A DNA stretch of 64,000 bases from Borreliella chilensis (GCA_000808095.1 CP009910.1:744001-808000), one strand, 5' to 3'; counted from the stretch's first letter, positions 36,611 through 45,506 are shown. The notes: generated by a model not told the origin, from the sequence alone. Program-made: numbers and translations.

Positions 36611-38241
36611 TTGATAACTGTAAATAATTTGGAAGTTGCATTTGGAGAGAGAATTTTATTCAAAGATGTAAATATTAAATTTTCTTCTGGCAATTGTTAC
36701 GGAATAATTGGTGCTAATGGGGCAGGAAAGAGCACTTTTTTAAAAGTGTTAGGAGGAATGGTTGAATCTACTAAGGGTGAAATATTGATTCCAAAAAATC
36801 AAAGAATAGCAGCTCTTGAGCAAGATCAATTTGCTTATGATTCACATAAGGTTATCGATACTGTTATTATGGGGCACAAAAGACTTTATTCTGTTCAAAA
36901 AGAAAAGGATGAGCTTTATAATAAGCTTGATTTTAGCGATGAGGATGGGATTAGAGCTGGAGAGCTTGAATTAGAATTTTCAGAGCTTGGAGGATATGAG
37001 GCTGAATCTGATGCAGCAGTGCTTCTTAAAGGCCTTGGAATAGATGAGTCAATTCATAACAGTTTAATGAGTGATATTGAAGGGGCTTTAAAGGTTAGGG
37101 TACTTTTAGCTCAAGCGCTTTTTGGTGAGCCTGATATACTACTTCTTGATGAGCCTACCAATAATCTTGATCTGCAATCTATTAAGTGGTTAGAAGAGTT
37201 TTTAATTAATTTTGAAAATACAGTTATTGTTGTATCTCACGATAGACATTTTTTAAATCAAGTTTGTACCCATATTGTTGACATTGATTATGGAAAGATT
37301 CAAGTGTATCTTGGAAATTATGATTTTTGGTATGAGACAAGCCAGATTTTAAACAAGCAATTAAAGGATGCTAAAAAGCGATCTGAAGATAAAATTGCTG
37401 AACTTAAGACATTTATTCAAAGATTTTCTAGCAATGCATCTAAGTCTAGACAAGCAACATCAAGGAAAAAGCTGATTGAAAAAATAAAGGTTGAAGATTT
37501 AAAACCTTCTTCAAGAAAGTTTCCTTATGTTAATTTCAAAAGCGAAAGAGAGCTTGGTAAAAATGTGCTTACAATTAAAATTTAATAAAAGAATTTGAAG
37601 GAAATTTAATTTTAAATAAATTTAGCAGTATTATTGAGCCCCAGCAAAAGATTGTTTTTTTGGGAAATCCCATGTTTGCAACTTTTTTGTTTGATATTAT
37701 TACAAATGAAGATAGAAATTATAAAGGTCATTATGAGTGGGGAGCTACTGTTAATTTTTCATATTTTAATAAGGATAATGGGAAATATTTCGATTTAGAT
37801 CTAAATTTAGTTGATTGGTTACGCCAGTATTCAAAAGAACAAGATGAAACTTATATTAGAGGGTTTCTAGGTCGAATGCTTTTTAGTCAAGATGAAGCTT
37901 TAAAGAAGGTAAATGTTCTCTCAGGAGGAGAAAAAGTAAGATGCATGCTTGCTAAGGCCATGCTTAGTGGAGCAAATGTTTTAATATTGGATCAGCCTAC
38001 AAACCATCTAGATCTTGAAGCAATTACATCTTTAAATGCTGGACTTAAAGAGTTTAAAGGAGTTGTTCTTTTTACATCTCATGATCATCAGTTTATAGAT
38101 ACTATTGCTAATAGAATTATTGAGTTTACTCCCAATGGAGTAATTGATAGGTATATGACTTTTTCTGAGTATGTTGATGATGTTAAGATTAAAGATCTGA
38201 GAAATAATCTTTATGGTGATAATGCTGGCTTTAGGCTTTAG
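36611..38241 (+). pseudogene. ABC-F ATPase (YbiT-like) with frameshift and degenerate second ATPase domain
   Basis: ABC-F proteins act on ribosomes as translation factors. The first part (TTG 36611 to TAA 37585, 324 residues) has an intact ATPase domain: GANGAGKST, LLLDEPTNNLD and SHDRHFLNQVC, then the P-site tRNA-interaction linker. The reading frame then shifts by -1 near an A4 run at 37577-37580. The continuation (from about 37579: NLIKEFEGNLILNKF) runs in another frame to 38241 without a stop. One extra A would restore about 543 residues. In the second domain the Walker A is lost (FLGNPMFATFLF, no GKS/T) and the Walker B catalytic Glu is Gln (LILDQPTNHLD), though LSGGEKVR is kept. So it is either a recent pseudogene or a frameshifted regulatory form; a sequencing error is possible. 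Confidence 0.85.
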
Positions 38242-38276
38242 TACTAGTTGTTTAGTAGCTCAAAAGGTTTTTTATT

Positions 38277-39956
38277 TTGAGGGACATTTTTTTTACATTT
38301 ATTTTTTTTTCTTCTTTTTTAAGTCTTTATTCTAGTATAAACTTATATTTTCAAAAAGCATTAACTGGGAAAGTCGCAGGCAATCCAATTATTGACGAAA
38401 AACGCGACACTATTACAGTTTTAACAAAAGATAGGTGGTTGACTACTTATACAATGTCGCTTGAGAAGAAATATTCTTATAGATTAAATAGAATTCCATA
38501 TCCTTTTCTATTAAAAGATTTTGATAATGGATATTATGTTATTACAGTAAGAAATGAAGTTCAAAAGATTAAAAGAGGAAAACTTGTTTGGAAGTATAAG
38601 CTTGATTTTTCACCTTTGGGTATTCCTGCAATAGGAAATGATAGCATTTTAATTCCTCTTGTTAATGAGAGTGTTGTTTCTGTTGATTTAAAGAGTGGAG
38701 AAAAAATATTTGAAGTCAATATAGGTGGTAGACCCGCTACTTCTCCTGTAGTTTTTGATAATGGTGATTTTTGTATTGCAAGTGAAAATGATGCAATATT
38801 TTTGTTTGATTCTTTGGGTAATAAAAAATGGTTTTCAAGACTGACGTCTTTTCCTTTTTTGTTAATGATAAATACAAAAAAGGAGGTAGTTGTTGGGCAT
38901 AAATCAGGGCATATTGTTGTTTATGGTAGAGATTTTGGAGAAGTTATTACTTCTATTAAGTTAGATTTTCCCATTAATTTTTTGTTTGAAAAGTTTAATG
39001 GTGAATATATTGCAATTTCAAGTATTGGTATTTTATTTGATTTAAGTAGGAGTTATAAGCTTAAGTTCAAAAAAAAAATGAACTTTGAGATTGAGAAAGC
39101 TGTTCTTTACAATAATAAAAATCTTTTACTTTCAACCAAATCAAATGGAATTTTGTCTCTTGAAGAGGATTTTAATGTGGCTTTTTCGGATGCCAAATTC
39201 AAGAGGTTGTCAGGACTTAGTGCCAATTCAGGGATAATTGTCTTAGGAGGAGATGATTGGGTTCTTAGTACTTATTATTATGAATACGACAAAGAGCTTG
39301 ATGTAAGTGTGTGGAATCATTATAGAGGCAATAAATACAATCAAGGTAGAATAGATTTAAAAGAGAGAAATTTTGTAAATTATGATAAAAATTATTTGTT
39401 TCTTGATGAAATTCTTAATTCTGGATACAGTGATGCTGCTTATGATAAATTTTTAGAGATTTTGGATTTTCTTGCAACTAAACATGGAAATTTTCCCAAG
39501 AAATATTTAAATTTATATGAAAAAGCTTTTAATCTTTGGCTTTTGCCAGAAAAGGGATTTGATAGGATTGTTTCAAGGGGCAGGCTTTATAAATATTTTG
39601 TCTATGTAAATGATGAAGCTGCGATTAAGAGTTTTATTAATTTAGCAATTAAAGAGAGAGATATTAATAATATAATTACCATAGTGCAGGCTATTACCAA
39701 ATTTGAAAGTTATCATGGGCAAGATTGTAGTATATATAATTATATTCAACATATAGTGTTAAATTATCAAGGTAATTTAGAAATAGCGTATGCTGTAATT
39801 TTAAATTTGAGAAATGTAATTTTAAACTCAACAGACAGACTTCTTAAGCTTTGTAAGCATAAGTATATAAATTTATTAATGTTTATGAAAAGGCAAAATT
39901 TTTCTGAAAATATTAACAAGTATATTAATGAAATTATTTCAAGCATTCAAGATTAA
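38277..39956 (+). CDS. Exported beta-propeller-like protein
   Basis: This 559-residue protein starts with a signal peptide or anchor (FFTFIFFSSFLSLYSSINLYF, about residues 4-24). Its central part looks like PQQ-type propeller blades: KLVWKYKLDFSPLGIPAIGNDSILIPL, VVSVDLKSGEKIFEVNIGG, PATSPVVFDNGDFCIASENDAIFLFDSLGNKKW, and VVGHKSGHIVVYGRDFGEV. The repeated order of 'value-use-compare' strands resembles BamB and related outer-membrane assembly or quinoprotein folds. A helical C-terminal part (about 370-559) is unlike BamB, so I do not name it. TTG 38277 follows AAAAGG by ten bases. It precedes p83/100 by 105 bases. Confidence 0.72.
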   Translation: MRDIFFTFIFFSSFLSLYSSINLYFQKALTGKVAGNPIIDEKRDTITVLTKDRWLTTYTMSLEKKYSYRLNRIPYPFLLKDFDNGYYVITVRNEVQKIKRGKLVWKYKLDFSPLGIPAIGNDSILIPLVNESVVSVDLKSGEKIFEVNIGGRPATSPVVFDNGDFCIASENDAIFLFDSLGNKKWFSRLTSFPFLLMINTKKEVVVGHKSGHIVVYGRDFGEVITSIKLDFPINFLFEKFNGEYIAISSIGILFDLSRSYKLKFKKKMNFEIEKAVLYNNKNLLLSTKSNGILSLEEDFNVAFSDAKFKRLSGLSANSGIIVLGGDDWVLSTYYYEYDKELDVSVWNHYRGNKYNQGRIDLKERNFVNYDKNYLFLDEILNSGYSDAAYDKFLEILDFLATKHGNFPKKYLNLYEKAFNLWLLPEKGFDRIVSRGRLYKYFVYVNDEAAIKSFINLAIKERDINNIITIVQAITKFESYHGQDCSIYNYIQHIVLNYQGNLEIAYAVILNLRNVILNSTDRLLKLCKHKYINLLMFMKRQNFSENINKYINEIISSIQD

Positions 39957-40061
39957 ATTGATTTTCTTGAATATAAATCTTATTATGTTAAAATTAGGTT
40001 TAAATTAGTGAATTTAGTTGGTAAGGTAGATTATAATTAAGTTTATAGGAGAATTTCTTTT

Positions 40062-42107
40062 ATGAAAAAAATATTACTAATCTTTAGTTTTTTTCTTGTT
40101 TTTTTGAATGGATTTCCTCTTAATGCAAGAGAAGTTGATAAGGATAAATTAAAGGACTTTGTTAATATGGATCTTGAATTTGTAAATTATAAGGGTCCTT
40201 ATGATTCTACAAATACATATGAACAGATAGTGGGTATTGGGGAGTTTTTAGCAAGGCCGTTGATCAATTCCAATAGCCGATCAAGTTATTATGGTAAATA
40301 TTTTATTGATAGATTTATTGACGATCAAGATAAAAAAACAAGTGTTGATGTTTTTTCTATTGGTAGTAAGTCAGAGCTTGACAGTATATTGAATCTAAGA
40401 AGAATTCTTACAGGGTATTTAATAAAATCTTTTGATTATGAGAGATCTAGTGCAGAATTAATTGCTAAGGTTATTACAATATATAATGCTGTTTATAGAG
40501 GAGATTTGGATTATTATAAAGAGGTTTATATTGAGACTGCTTTAAATTCTTTAACCAAAGAGAATGCAGGTCTTTCTAGAGTATACAGCCAATGGGCTGG
40601 GAAGACACAAATATTTATTCCTCTTAAAAAGAATATTTTATCTGGAAAGATTGAGTCTGATATTGATATTGACAGTTTAGTTACAGATAAGGTAGTAGCG
40701 TCTCTTTTAAGTGAGAATGAAGCGGGTGTTAACTTTGCAAGAGATATTACAGACATTCAAGGTGAAACTCATAAAGTAGATCAAGATAAAATTGATATTG
40801 AATTAGACAGTGTTCATGAAAGTGACTCCAACATAACAGAAACTATTGAGAATTTAAGAGATCAGCTTGAAAAGGCTACTGATGAAGAGCATAGAAAAGA
40901 GATTGAAAGTCAAGTTGATGCTAAAAAGAAGCAAAAAGAAGAACTAGATAAAAAAGCAATCAATCTTGAGGAGGCTCAACAAAAATTGGATTCTGCTGAG
41001 GATAATTTAGATATTCAAAGAGATACTGTTAGAGAGAAGATTCAAGAGGATATTAACGAAATTAATAAGGAAAAGAATTTGCCGAAACCCGGTGATGTAA
41101 GCTCTCCTAAGGTTGATAAGCAGTTACAGATAAAAGAGAGTTTGGAAGATTTACAGGAGCAACTTAAAGAAACTAGTGATGAAGACCAAAAAAGAGAAAT
41201 TGAAAAGCAAATTGAAATCAAAAAAAGTGACGAAGAACTTTTAAAAAGTAAAGATCTTAGTAAAGATCTTAAAGCATTAGATCTTAATCAGAAATTAAAT
41301 GCTGAGCCTTCTGGTAAAGAAAAAATTAAAGGCAAGGAAGAAGAAACCAGCAAAAGTAGTAAATCACATTCAAGTTTAGAGGGTTTGGATAACAATGAAA
41401 GCCTTATGAAATTGGAAGATCAAAAAAAGCTATCTAAAGATAAAAAATTAGATAATCAAAATAATTTGAAATCTGTTACTGAGATTAAGAAAGTAGATGA
41501 GATTTCTAATAGTGACACTGTTTCAAAAGAGGATATAAGTAAAAAAGATTCTAATTTGGAAAAAACTAAGCCTCAAGTTGAAAGTCAACCTACTTCTTTA
41601 GATAAAGATTTATCTTTTGCAGCTATAGATTCCAGTATTCCTGTATTTTTAGAGGTTATTGATCCGCTTACAAATTTAGGAACGCTTCAGCTTATTGATT
41701 TGAATACTGGTGTTAGGCTTAAAGAAAGTACTCAGCTGGGCATTCAGAGATATGGAATTTATGAGCGTGAAAAAGATTTAGTTGTTATTAAAATGGATTC
41801 AGGAAAAGCTAAGCTTCAGATACTTAATAAACTTGAGAATTTGAAGGTGATATCTGAATCTAATTTTGAGATTAATAAAAATTCATCTCTTTATGTTGAC
41901 TCTAAAATGATTTTAGTGGTAGTTAAGGATAATGATGTTTGGAGATTGGCTAAATTTTCTCCTAAAAATTTAAATGAGGTTGTTCTGTCTGAGATTAAAA
42001 TTTTGCCTTTTACTAGCTTTTCTGTGAGAAAAAATTTTATTTATTTGCAGGATGAGCTTAAAAGCGTGGTTATTTTAGATTTAAATACTTTAAGGAAAGT
42101 TAAGTAA
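40062..42107 (+). CDS. p83/100: p83/100 (p93) antigen
   Basis: This is a major Lyme serology antigen of unknown biochemical role, associated with the protoplasmic cylinder and vesicles. ATAGGAGA precedes ATG 40062. A signal peptide (MKKILLIFSFFLVFLNGFPLNA) is followed by a globular N-terminal part (about 25-235), a long Glu/Lys-rich coiled coil (about 250-390), a variable low-complexity stretch (about 395-520) and a conserved strand-rich C-terminus (VFLEVIDPLTNLGTLQLID onward). Two coiled-coil segments are internally related (LRDQLEKATDEEHRKEIESQ and LQEQLKETSDEDQKREIEKQ). The 681-residue length and the variable part differ from the type strain as I recall it, hinting at another genospecies. 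TATAAT at 40032-40037 is the likely -10. Confidence 0.96.
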   Translation: MKKILLIFSFFLVFLNGFPLNAREVDKDKLKDFVNMDLEFVNYKGPYDSTNTYEQIVGIGEFLARPLINSNSRSSYYGKYFIDRFIDDQDKKTSVDVFSIGSKSELDSILNLRRILTGYLIKSFDYERSSAELIAKVITIYNAVYRGDLDYYKEVYIETALNSLTKENAGLSRVYSQWAGKTQIFIPLKKNILSGKIESDIDIDSLVTDKVVASLLSENEAGVNFARDITDIQGETHKVDQDKIDIELDSVHESDSNITETIENLRDQLEKATDEEHRKEIESQVDAKKKQKEELDKKAINLEEAQQKLDSAEDNLDIQRDTVREKIQEDINEINKEKNLPKPGDVSSPKVDKQLQIKESLEDLQEQLKETSDEDQKREIEKQIEIKKSDEELLKSKDLSKDLKALDLNQKLNAEPSGKEKIKGKEEETSKSSKSHSSLEGLDNNESLMKLEDQKKLSKDKKLDNQNNLKSVTEIKKVDEISNSDTVSKEDISKKDSNLEKTKPQVESQPTSLDKDLSFAAIDSSIPVFLEVIDPLTNLGTLQLIDLNTGVRLKESTQLGIQRYGIYEREKDLVVIKMDSGKAKLQILNKLENLKVISESNFEINKNSSLYVDSKMILVVVKDNDVWRLAKFSPKNLNEVVLSEIKILPFTSFSVRKNFIYLQDELKSVVILDLNTLRKVK

Positions 42108-42142
42108 CTTTTTTTTTATAGTTTGATTGTATTTTTTAAAAT

Positions 42143-42177
42143 TTAAAAAGCTAAAAACATTGTTTTTAGCTTTTTAA
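42143..42177. terminator. Bidirectional terminator between p83/100 and the tRNA genes
   Basis: A stem of about 15-17 bp (AAAAAGCTAAAAACA against TGTTTTTAGCTTTTT) closes on a very small loop at 42160 and is flanked by A-runs on one side and T-runs on the other. It therefore works in both directions, ending p83/100 on the plus strand and the tRNA-Arg/tRNA-Pro transcript on the minus strand. Confidence 0.85.
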
Positions 42178-42193
42178 TAATTTAAATATTTTT

Positions 42194-42266
42194 TCGGGAT
42201 GGTGGGATTCGAACTCACGATCCCCTGCTCCCAAAGCAGGTGCCTTAGCCACTAGGCCACATCCCG
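42194..42266 (-). tRNA. tRNA-Pro (UGG anticodon)
   Basis: The acceptor stem CGGGATG/CATCCCG, the D-arm with TAGTGG, the anticodon loop TTTGGGA (anticodon TGG) inside CCTGC/GCAGG, and the T-arm GTTCGAATC are all present; 73 nt without CCA. It is the downstream gene of a two-tRNA unit, seven bases from tRNA-Arg. Confidence 0.96.
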
Positions 42267-42273
42267 AATAAAG

Positions 42274-42347
42274 CGCACCAATTAGGACTCGAACCTAAAA
42301 CCTACAGATTAGAAGTCTGTTGCTCTATCCAATTGAGCTATTGGTGC
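42274..42347 (-). tRNA. tRNA-Arg (UCU anticodon)
   Basis: Cloverleaf elements are seen: acceptor GCACCAA/TTGGTGC, D-arm AGCTCAATTGGATAGAGC, anticodon loop CTTCTAA (anticodon TCT) inside CAGA/TCTG, T-arm GGTTCGAGTCC; 74 nt including the discriminator G. It reads AGA/AGG codons, the main Arg codons in this AT-rich genome. It lies first in the tRNA-Arg/tRNA-Pro unit. Confidence 0.96.
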
Positions 42348-42432
42348 ATTTTAAATGCTAATGATGAGTATATCATTTTGGAAAATCCTTGTCAACAAAG
42401 TCTAGATACCTTTGATTTGTAGATTTTTAATT

Positions 42433-42460
42433 TTGTTTTGTGTTTATAATATTTTATAAT
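42433..42460 (+). promoter_or_regulatory. Candidate nth promoter, possibly giving a leaderless mRNA
   Basis: TTGTTT at 42433-42438 and TATAAT at 42455-42460 are separated by 16 bases. Expected transcription start is about 42466-42467, the first base of the nth ATG. A second TATAAT at 42445-42450 would give a leader of about ten bases. No ribosome site is seen in either case. Confidence 0.5.
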
Positions 42461-42466
42461 TTTTTT

Positions 42467-43084
42467 ATGATTAATCTTGATTTGATTGTTGATGAAGCTT
42501 TACTTAGATATCCCAATGTTAAACCTTTTTTAAATTATAAAAATAATTATGAACTTTTAATAATGGTTATTTTGAGCGCAAGAACAACAGATAATTTGGT
42601 AAATAAAATTTCTCCTTACCTTTTTGAAAGGTATAAAGATTTTGAAAGTTTGTCAAGAGCAAATGTGAGAGATGTTGAAAAATTAATTTATAAGACCGGT
42701 TTTTATTCAAGGAAAGCTAAAAATATTGTAAATTGTTCTATTGATATTTTGGAAAAATTTAATGGGGTTATTCCAAATAATATTTTTGATCTTGTTAAGC
42801 TACCTGGAGTGGGAAGAAAAACAGCAAATGTTATTCTTGGATCTGTTTATAACAAACCTGCAATTATTGTAGATACCCATTTTAGCAGAGTTATTACAAG
42901 GCATGCTCTTTCTTTGGAAAATTCTCCTATTAAGATTGAATTGGATCTCAAAAGAAGAATAAAGCCTTCTAAGCAGTATAGATTTTCTATGGCTATCAAT
43001 AAGCATGGGAGAGAAATTTGTACTTCTAGAAGTGTAAGTTGTGTTAATTGTTTTTTAGAAAAATTTGCTCCAAGAATTTGTTAG
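42467..43084 (+). CDS. nth: Endonuclease III (DNA N-glycosylase/AP lyase)
   Basis: This base-excision repair enzyme removes oxidised pyrimidines. The helix-hairpin-helix LPGVGRKTANVILG carries the catalytic lysine, and VDTHFSRVITRH carries the catalytic aspartate. The C-terminal iron-sulfur cluster cysteines are CTSRSVSCVNC and a last C 9 residues further on: spacing CX6CX2CX9C instead of the usual CX6CX2CX5C, so the fourth ligand position is shifted. At 205 residues it is normal in size. ATG 42467 is used; an in-frame GTG nine codons earlier overlaps the promoter. Confidence 0.93.
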   Translation: MINLDLIVDEALLRYPNVKPFLNYKNNYELLIMVILSARTTDNLVNKISPYLFERYKDFESLSRANVRDVEKLIYKTGFYSRKAKNIVNCSIDILEKFNGVIPNNIFDLVKLPGVGRKTANVILGSVYNKPAIIVDTHFSRVITRHALSLENSPIKIELDLKRRIKPSKQYRFSMAINKHGREICTSRSVSCVNCFLEKFAPRIC

Positions 43085-43097
43085 TTTTTGTATTTGA

Positions 43098-43958
43098 TTA
43101 AGATGATATTAAATGTTTCATTTTCTTTCTTAGTCTTAAATTTATCGCTGCTAGGATTATGTTAATTCCTACTAATATGAGTAGAGGATTGATCCATATC
43201 CATAGATATTTATTGCCCATTTCCATGTATTTTAGTAATTCTCCAAGACTGGGATATAGATTTTTATCTTGTTTTTGTAAAAAGCTTACTACTTCAAAGG
43301 TAGTAAGACTTCTTGCCATTTGCAATGGTATTATAGACGATATTGACGAGAATACTTCTGGGAAGATGTGTCGGAATATTATTCTAATTTTACTTGCTCC
43401 CATAGTTTCACTGGCTTTAACATAATCTAAATTTTTTATTATTAAGGTATTATTTCTTGCAATAAATGCAAATCTAATCCATCCATGAATCAAGGCTAAT
43501 AGTGTTGCTGTTTGAAGCATATTATAATTTTTTTGTTTAAAAAAGTAGTAAAAAACTAGAGACACAACATAAAAGAAAGGCAATGTTTGCAAAGCTTCAA
43601 TTGGTTTTGAAATTAGCATGCTAATTTCAAAACCAAACATGCCAATTATTGTTCCTATAAAGATTCCAATTATTGCAGAAATTGTTGCGTAGCTGAGTGA
43701 AAGTAGAATGGAATTTCTGGTTGCAATTATTAGTCTTGCCATAATATCTCTGCCCATTTTGTCAATTCCTAGTGGGTTGTCTTTTGTAGGTGGTGTAGGT
43801 TTATTTTTAATAAATTTTAAGTATACTTTATTTGGATTTTTTTTGTAGATTGCAATTTTTGAATTTTCATTAACTAGTTCAGGAGTAATGATTAGTAACA
43901 CAATAAATAGGCTAAAGATTACAATGTAAATTTTTTTTGTTATTGTATCTATTTTCAT
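43098..43958 (-). CDS. Peptide-type ABC transporter permease (OppC/DppC family)
   Basis: This 286-residue inner-membrane permease has about six helices. The N-terminal OppC signature DNPLGIDKMGRDIMARLI is followed by the transmembrane domain. The EAA loop that docks the ATPase is ASETMGASKIRIIFRHIFPEV. It shares TGATG with the upstream OppB-like gene, so translation is coupled. No substrate-binding protein or ATPase is next to it; Borrelia has a separate opp locus, so it may borrow an ATPase or have another role. It is convergent with nth. Confidence 0.88.
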   Translation of the reverse strand: MKIDTITKKIYIVIFSLFIVLLIITPELVNENSKIAIYKKNPNKVYLKFIKNKPTPPTKDNPLGIDKMGRDIMARLIIATRNSILLSLSYATISAIIGIFIGTIIGMFGFEISMLISKPIEALQTLPFFYVVSLVFYYFFKQKNYNMLQTATLLALIHGWIRFAFIARNNTLIIKNLDYVKASETMGASKIRIIFRHIFPEVFSSISSIIPLQMARSLTTFEVVSFLQKQDKNLYPSLGELLKYMEMGNKYLWIWINPLLILVGINIILAAINLRLRKKMKHLISS

Positions 43959-44938
43959 CAGTTTAGAGTATCTTTATATGGGTTGATTTTGTAAATTAGT
44001 ATATCTGTTATTAAATTTGGAATAAGCATGATGAAAACACCAATAAAAATTAAATCTTTAGAAATAGCATAGTCGTTTAGTTTTAATGCATTTAGGTATA
44101 AGGCCCCAATTCCATCAATTTCAAACATTGATTCAATGACAGATGCTCCAAAAAAAGCTGTTGTGAGAATAGGCCTCATATTTGTAAGTAATGGTGTTAT
44201 TGATGGGATTAATGCATGTTTTAAGATTATTTGCAAGTTACTTATTCCTCTTGATTTTGCAGTTTTTATGTAAAATTCTGATAAAGTCTTCTCAAGAGAT
44301 TGTTTAAAAATTACAGCATTAAATATAAAAAATGAAAAAAACCAAGCAAATCCACCTATTATTAAATTTTTTGGATTTAAATTTAAATAGTATATTAAAG
44401 ACAGTATTAAAAATACTGTTAGGTTTCGTGGCATGGAATGGAGTAGTAGCATTAGATATTCTAGTAAATTATTTATAAGGTTGTTTTTTATATAAATTTT
44501 CCAAATTATAATAAGAAGTATTGCTGCAATGTAAGATAGTAAGGCGCCTGGAATTGAAACTTTTAAAGTATTGAAAATTTTTTTAAAAATTATTTTTATG
44601 GTTGGCTTTCCTTTGCTCAGCAGAGAGTATCGATAATCACCCCATAATATTCCTTCATTTTTTGTTTCATATATTATATATGAATTGCCAGCAATATGCT
44701 TTAAAAAGCAATTTTTCTTTAGTTTTGCTTTTGAGTTGAAGTCATGTATCAGGATATATCTTTTTATACTTTTGCATATTCCAATGTACTTCAAGTATCT
44801 TTTTAAGATATTTGTTTTAACAAAAGGAGTATACTGGTTTTCATTTGAAAAAAAATCTACTAGCGAGGCGCAAAAAAACGATGCACAAATCAAATTAATT
44901 ATCAGATATATTGTATTTTTAGAAATAAATATTATCAA
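43958..44938 (-). CDS. Peptide-type ABC transporter permease (OppB/DppB family)
   Basis: This is the partner permease of the OppC-like protein. It has 326 residues with an N-terminal helix, a periplasmic region (about 30-110) and about five further helices. The EAA loop is TAKSRGISNLQIILKHALIPSITPLL, and the end PYKDTLN matches the typical 'DPR' tail of the family only loosely. TTG 44938 follows AAGGG by about ten bases; six bases separate it from the FtsB-like gene. Divergence from classical OppB is greater than usual, so the substrate is unknown. Confidence 0.82.
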   Translation of the reverse strand: MIIFISKNTIYLIINLICASFFCASLVDFFSNENQYTPFVKTNILKRYLKYIGICKSIKRYILIHDFNSKAKLKKNCFLKHIAGNSYIIYETKNEGILWGDYRYSLLSKGKPTIKIIFKKIFNTLKVSIPGALLSYIAAILLIIIWKIYIKNNLINNLLEYLMLLLHSMPRNLTVFLILSLIYYLNLNPKNLIIGGFAWFFSFFIFNAVIFKQSLEKTLSEFYIKTAKSRGISNLQIILKHALIPSITPLLTNMRPILTTAFFGASVIESMFEIDGIGALYLNALKLNDYAISKDLIFIGVFIMLIPNLITDILIYKINPYKDTLN

Positions 44939-44944
44939 TAAAAA

Positions 44945-45406
44945 CTAACCCTTAGAATCATTATTGGAAGCAAATTTATTGTTTTTTGTAATGCTCTTTG
45001 TTTGCACAATGCAACTTGATAAAAAATAATAAATTAAACCGATTGCTATTGATATAAAGTAAAAATTTTGATTTTTGGTAGGAGGTTTTTGTAAGGTTAA
45101 TATTTGTCCCTGGTTGTGCTTATCTTTATCGTTGTTGGTTTTTATTACTGTTGAGTTTTTTGGGTAGTAGCCCAATTTGTTTGCTTCTTTTAGAATTTCT
45201 GATTTAGATACTTGCAAATTAACATATCTTGCTTTTAATTCTTTTTGAATTTCTTTTAGTTTTTCGATATGATTTTTCATTAATGTTAAATTGTTATTCA
45301 ATTGTTGGTAGTTAACAAATCCTCTCTCTCCAAATATGGGAGCTATTATAAAATAGCTTATTATTCCAGAGTAAAAAGACATTGCAATTTTTTTAGCAGT
45401 AGTCAT
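44945..45406 (-). CDS. FtsB/DivIC-like coiled-coil membrane protein
   Basis: This protein has 153 residues. A membrane helix (about 8-24) is followed by a coiled coil (about 33-65, QQLNNNLTLMKNHIEKLKEIQKE shown here only in part as KNHIEKLKEIQKE) and a short conserved-looking region KSEILKEANKLGYYPKNSTVI, which resembles the FtsB/DivIC septum-initiator pattern. Unusually, a second hydrophobic segment (FYFISIAIGLIYYFLSSCIV, about 115-134) follows, which classical FtsB lacks. It is the first gene of a minus-strand unit with the two permeases. A cell-division role is inferred from the pattern only. Confidence 0.6.
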   Translation of the reverse strand: MTTAKKIAMSFYSGIISYFIIAPIFGERGFVNYQQLNNNLTLMKNHIEKLKEIQKELKARYVNLQVSKSEILKEANKLGYYPKNSTVIKTNNDKDKHNQGQILTLQKPPTKNQNFYFISIAIGLIYYFLSSCIVQTKSITKNNKFASNNDSKG

Positions 45407-45410
45407 ATAG

Positions 45411-45446
45411 CTTGTAATTATATTCTTAATATACTATATTTACAAG
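45411..45446. promoter_or_regulatory. Inverted repeat in a divergent promoter region
   Basis: CTTGTAA (45411-45417) and TTACAAG (45440-45446) form a 7-bp inverted repeat separated by 22 bases, between the divergent FtsB-like gene and the acidic protein gene. It could be an operator with spaced half-sites. The evidence is weak in such AT-rich DNA. Confidence 0.25.
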
Positions 45447-45506
45447 TAGTTAAAGTTTGAGTTAGATTGTAGTTATATTGGGTAGTTTTTGGAGAACAAG
45501 TTTAAC

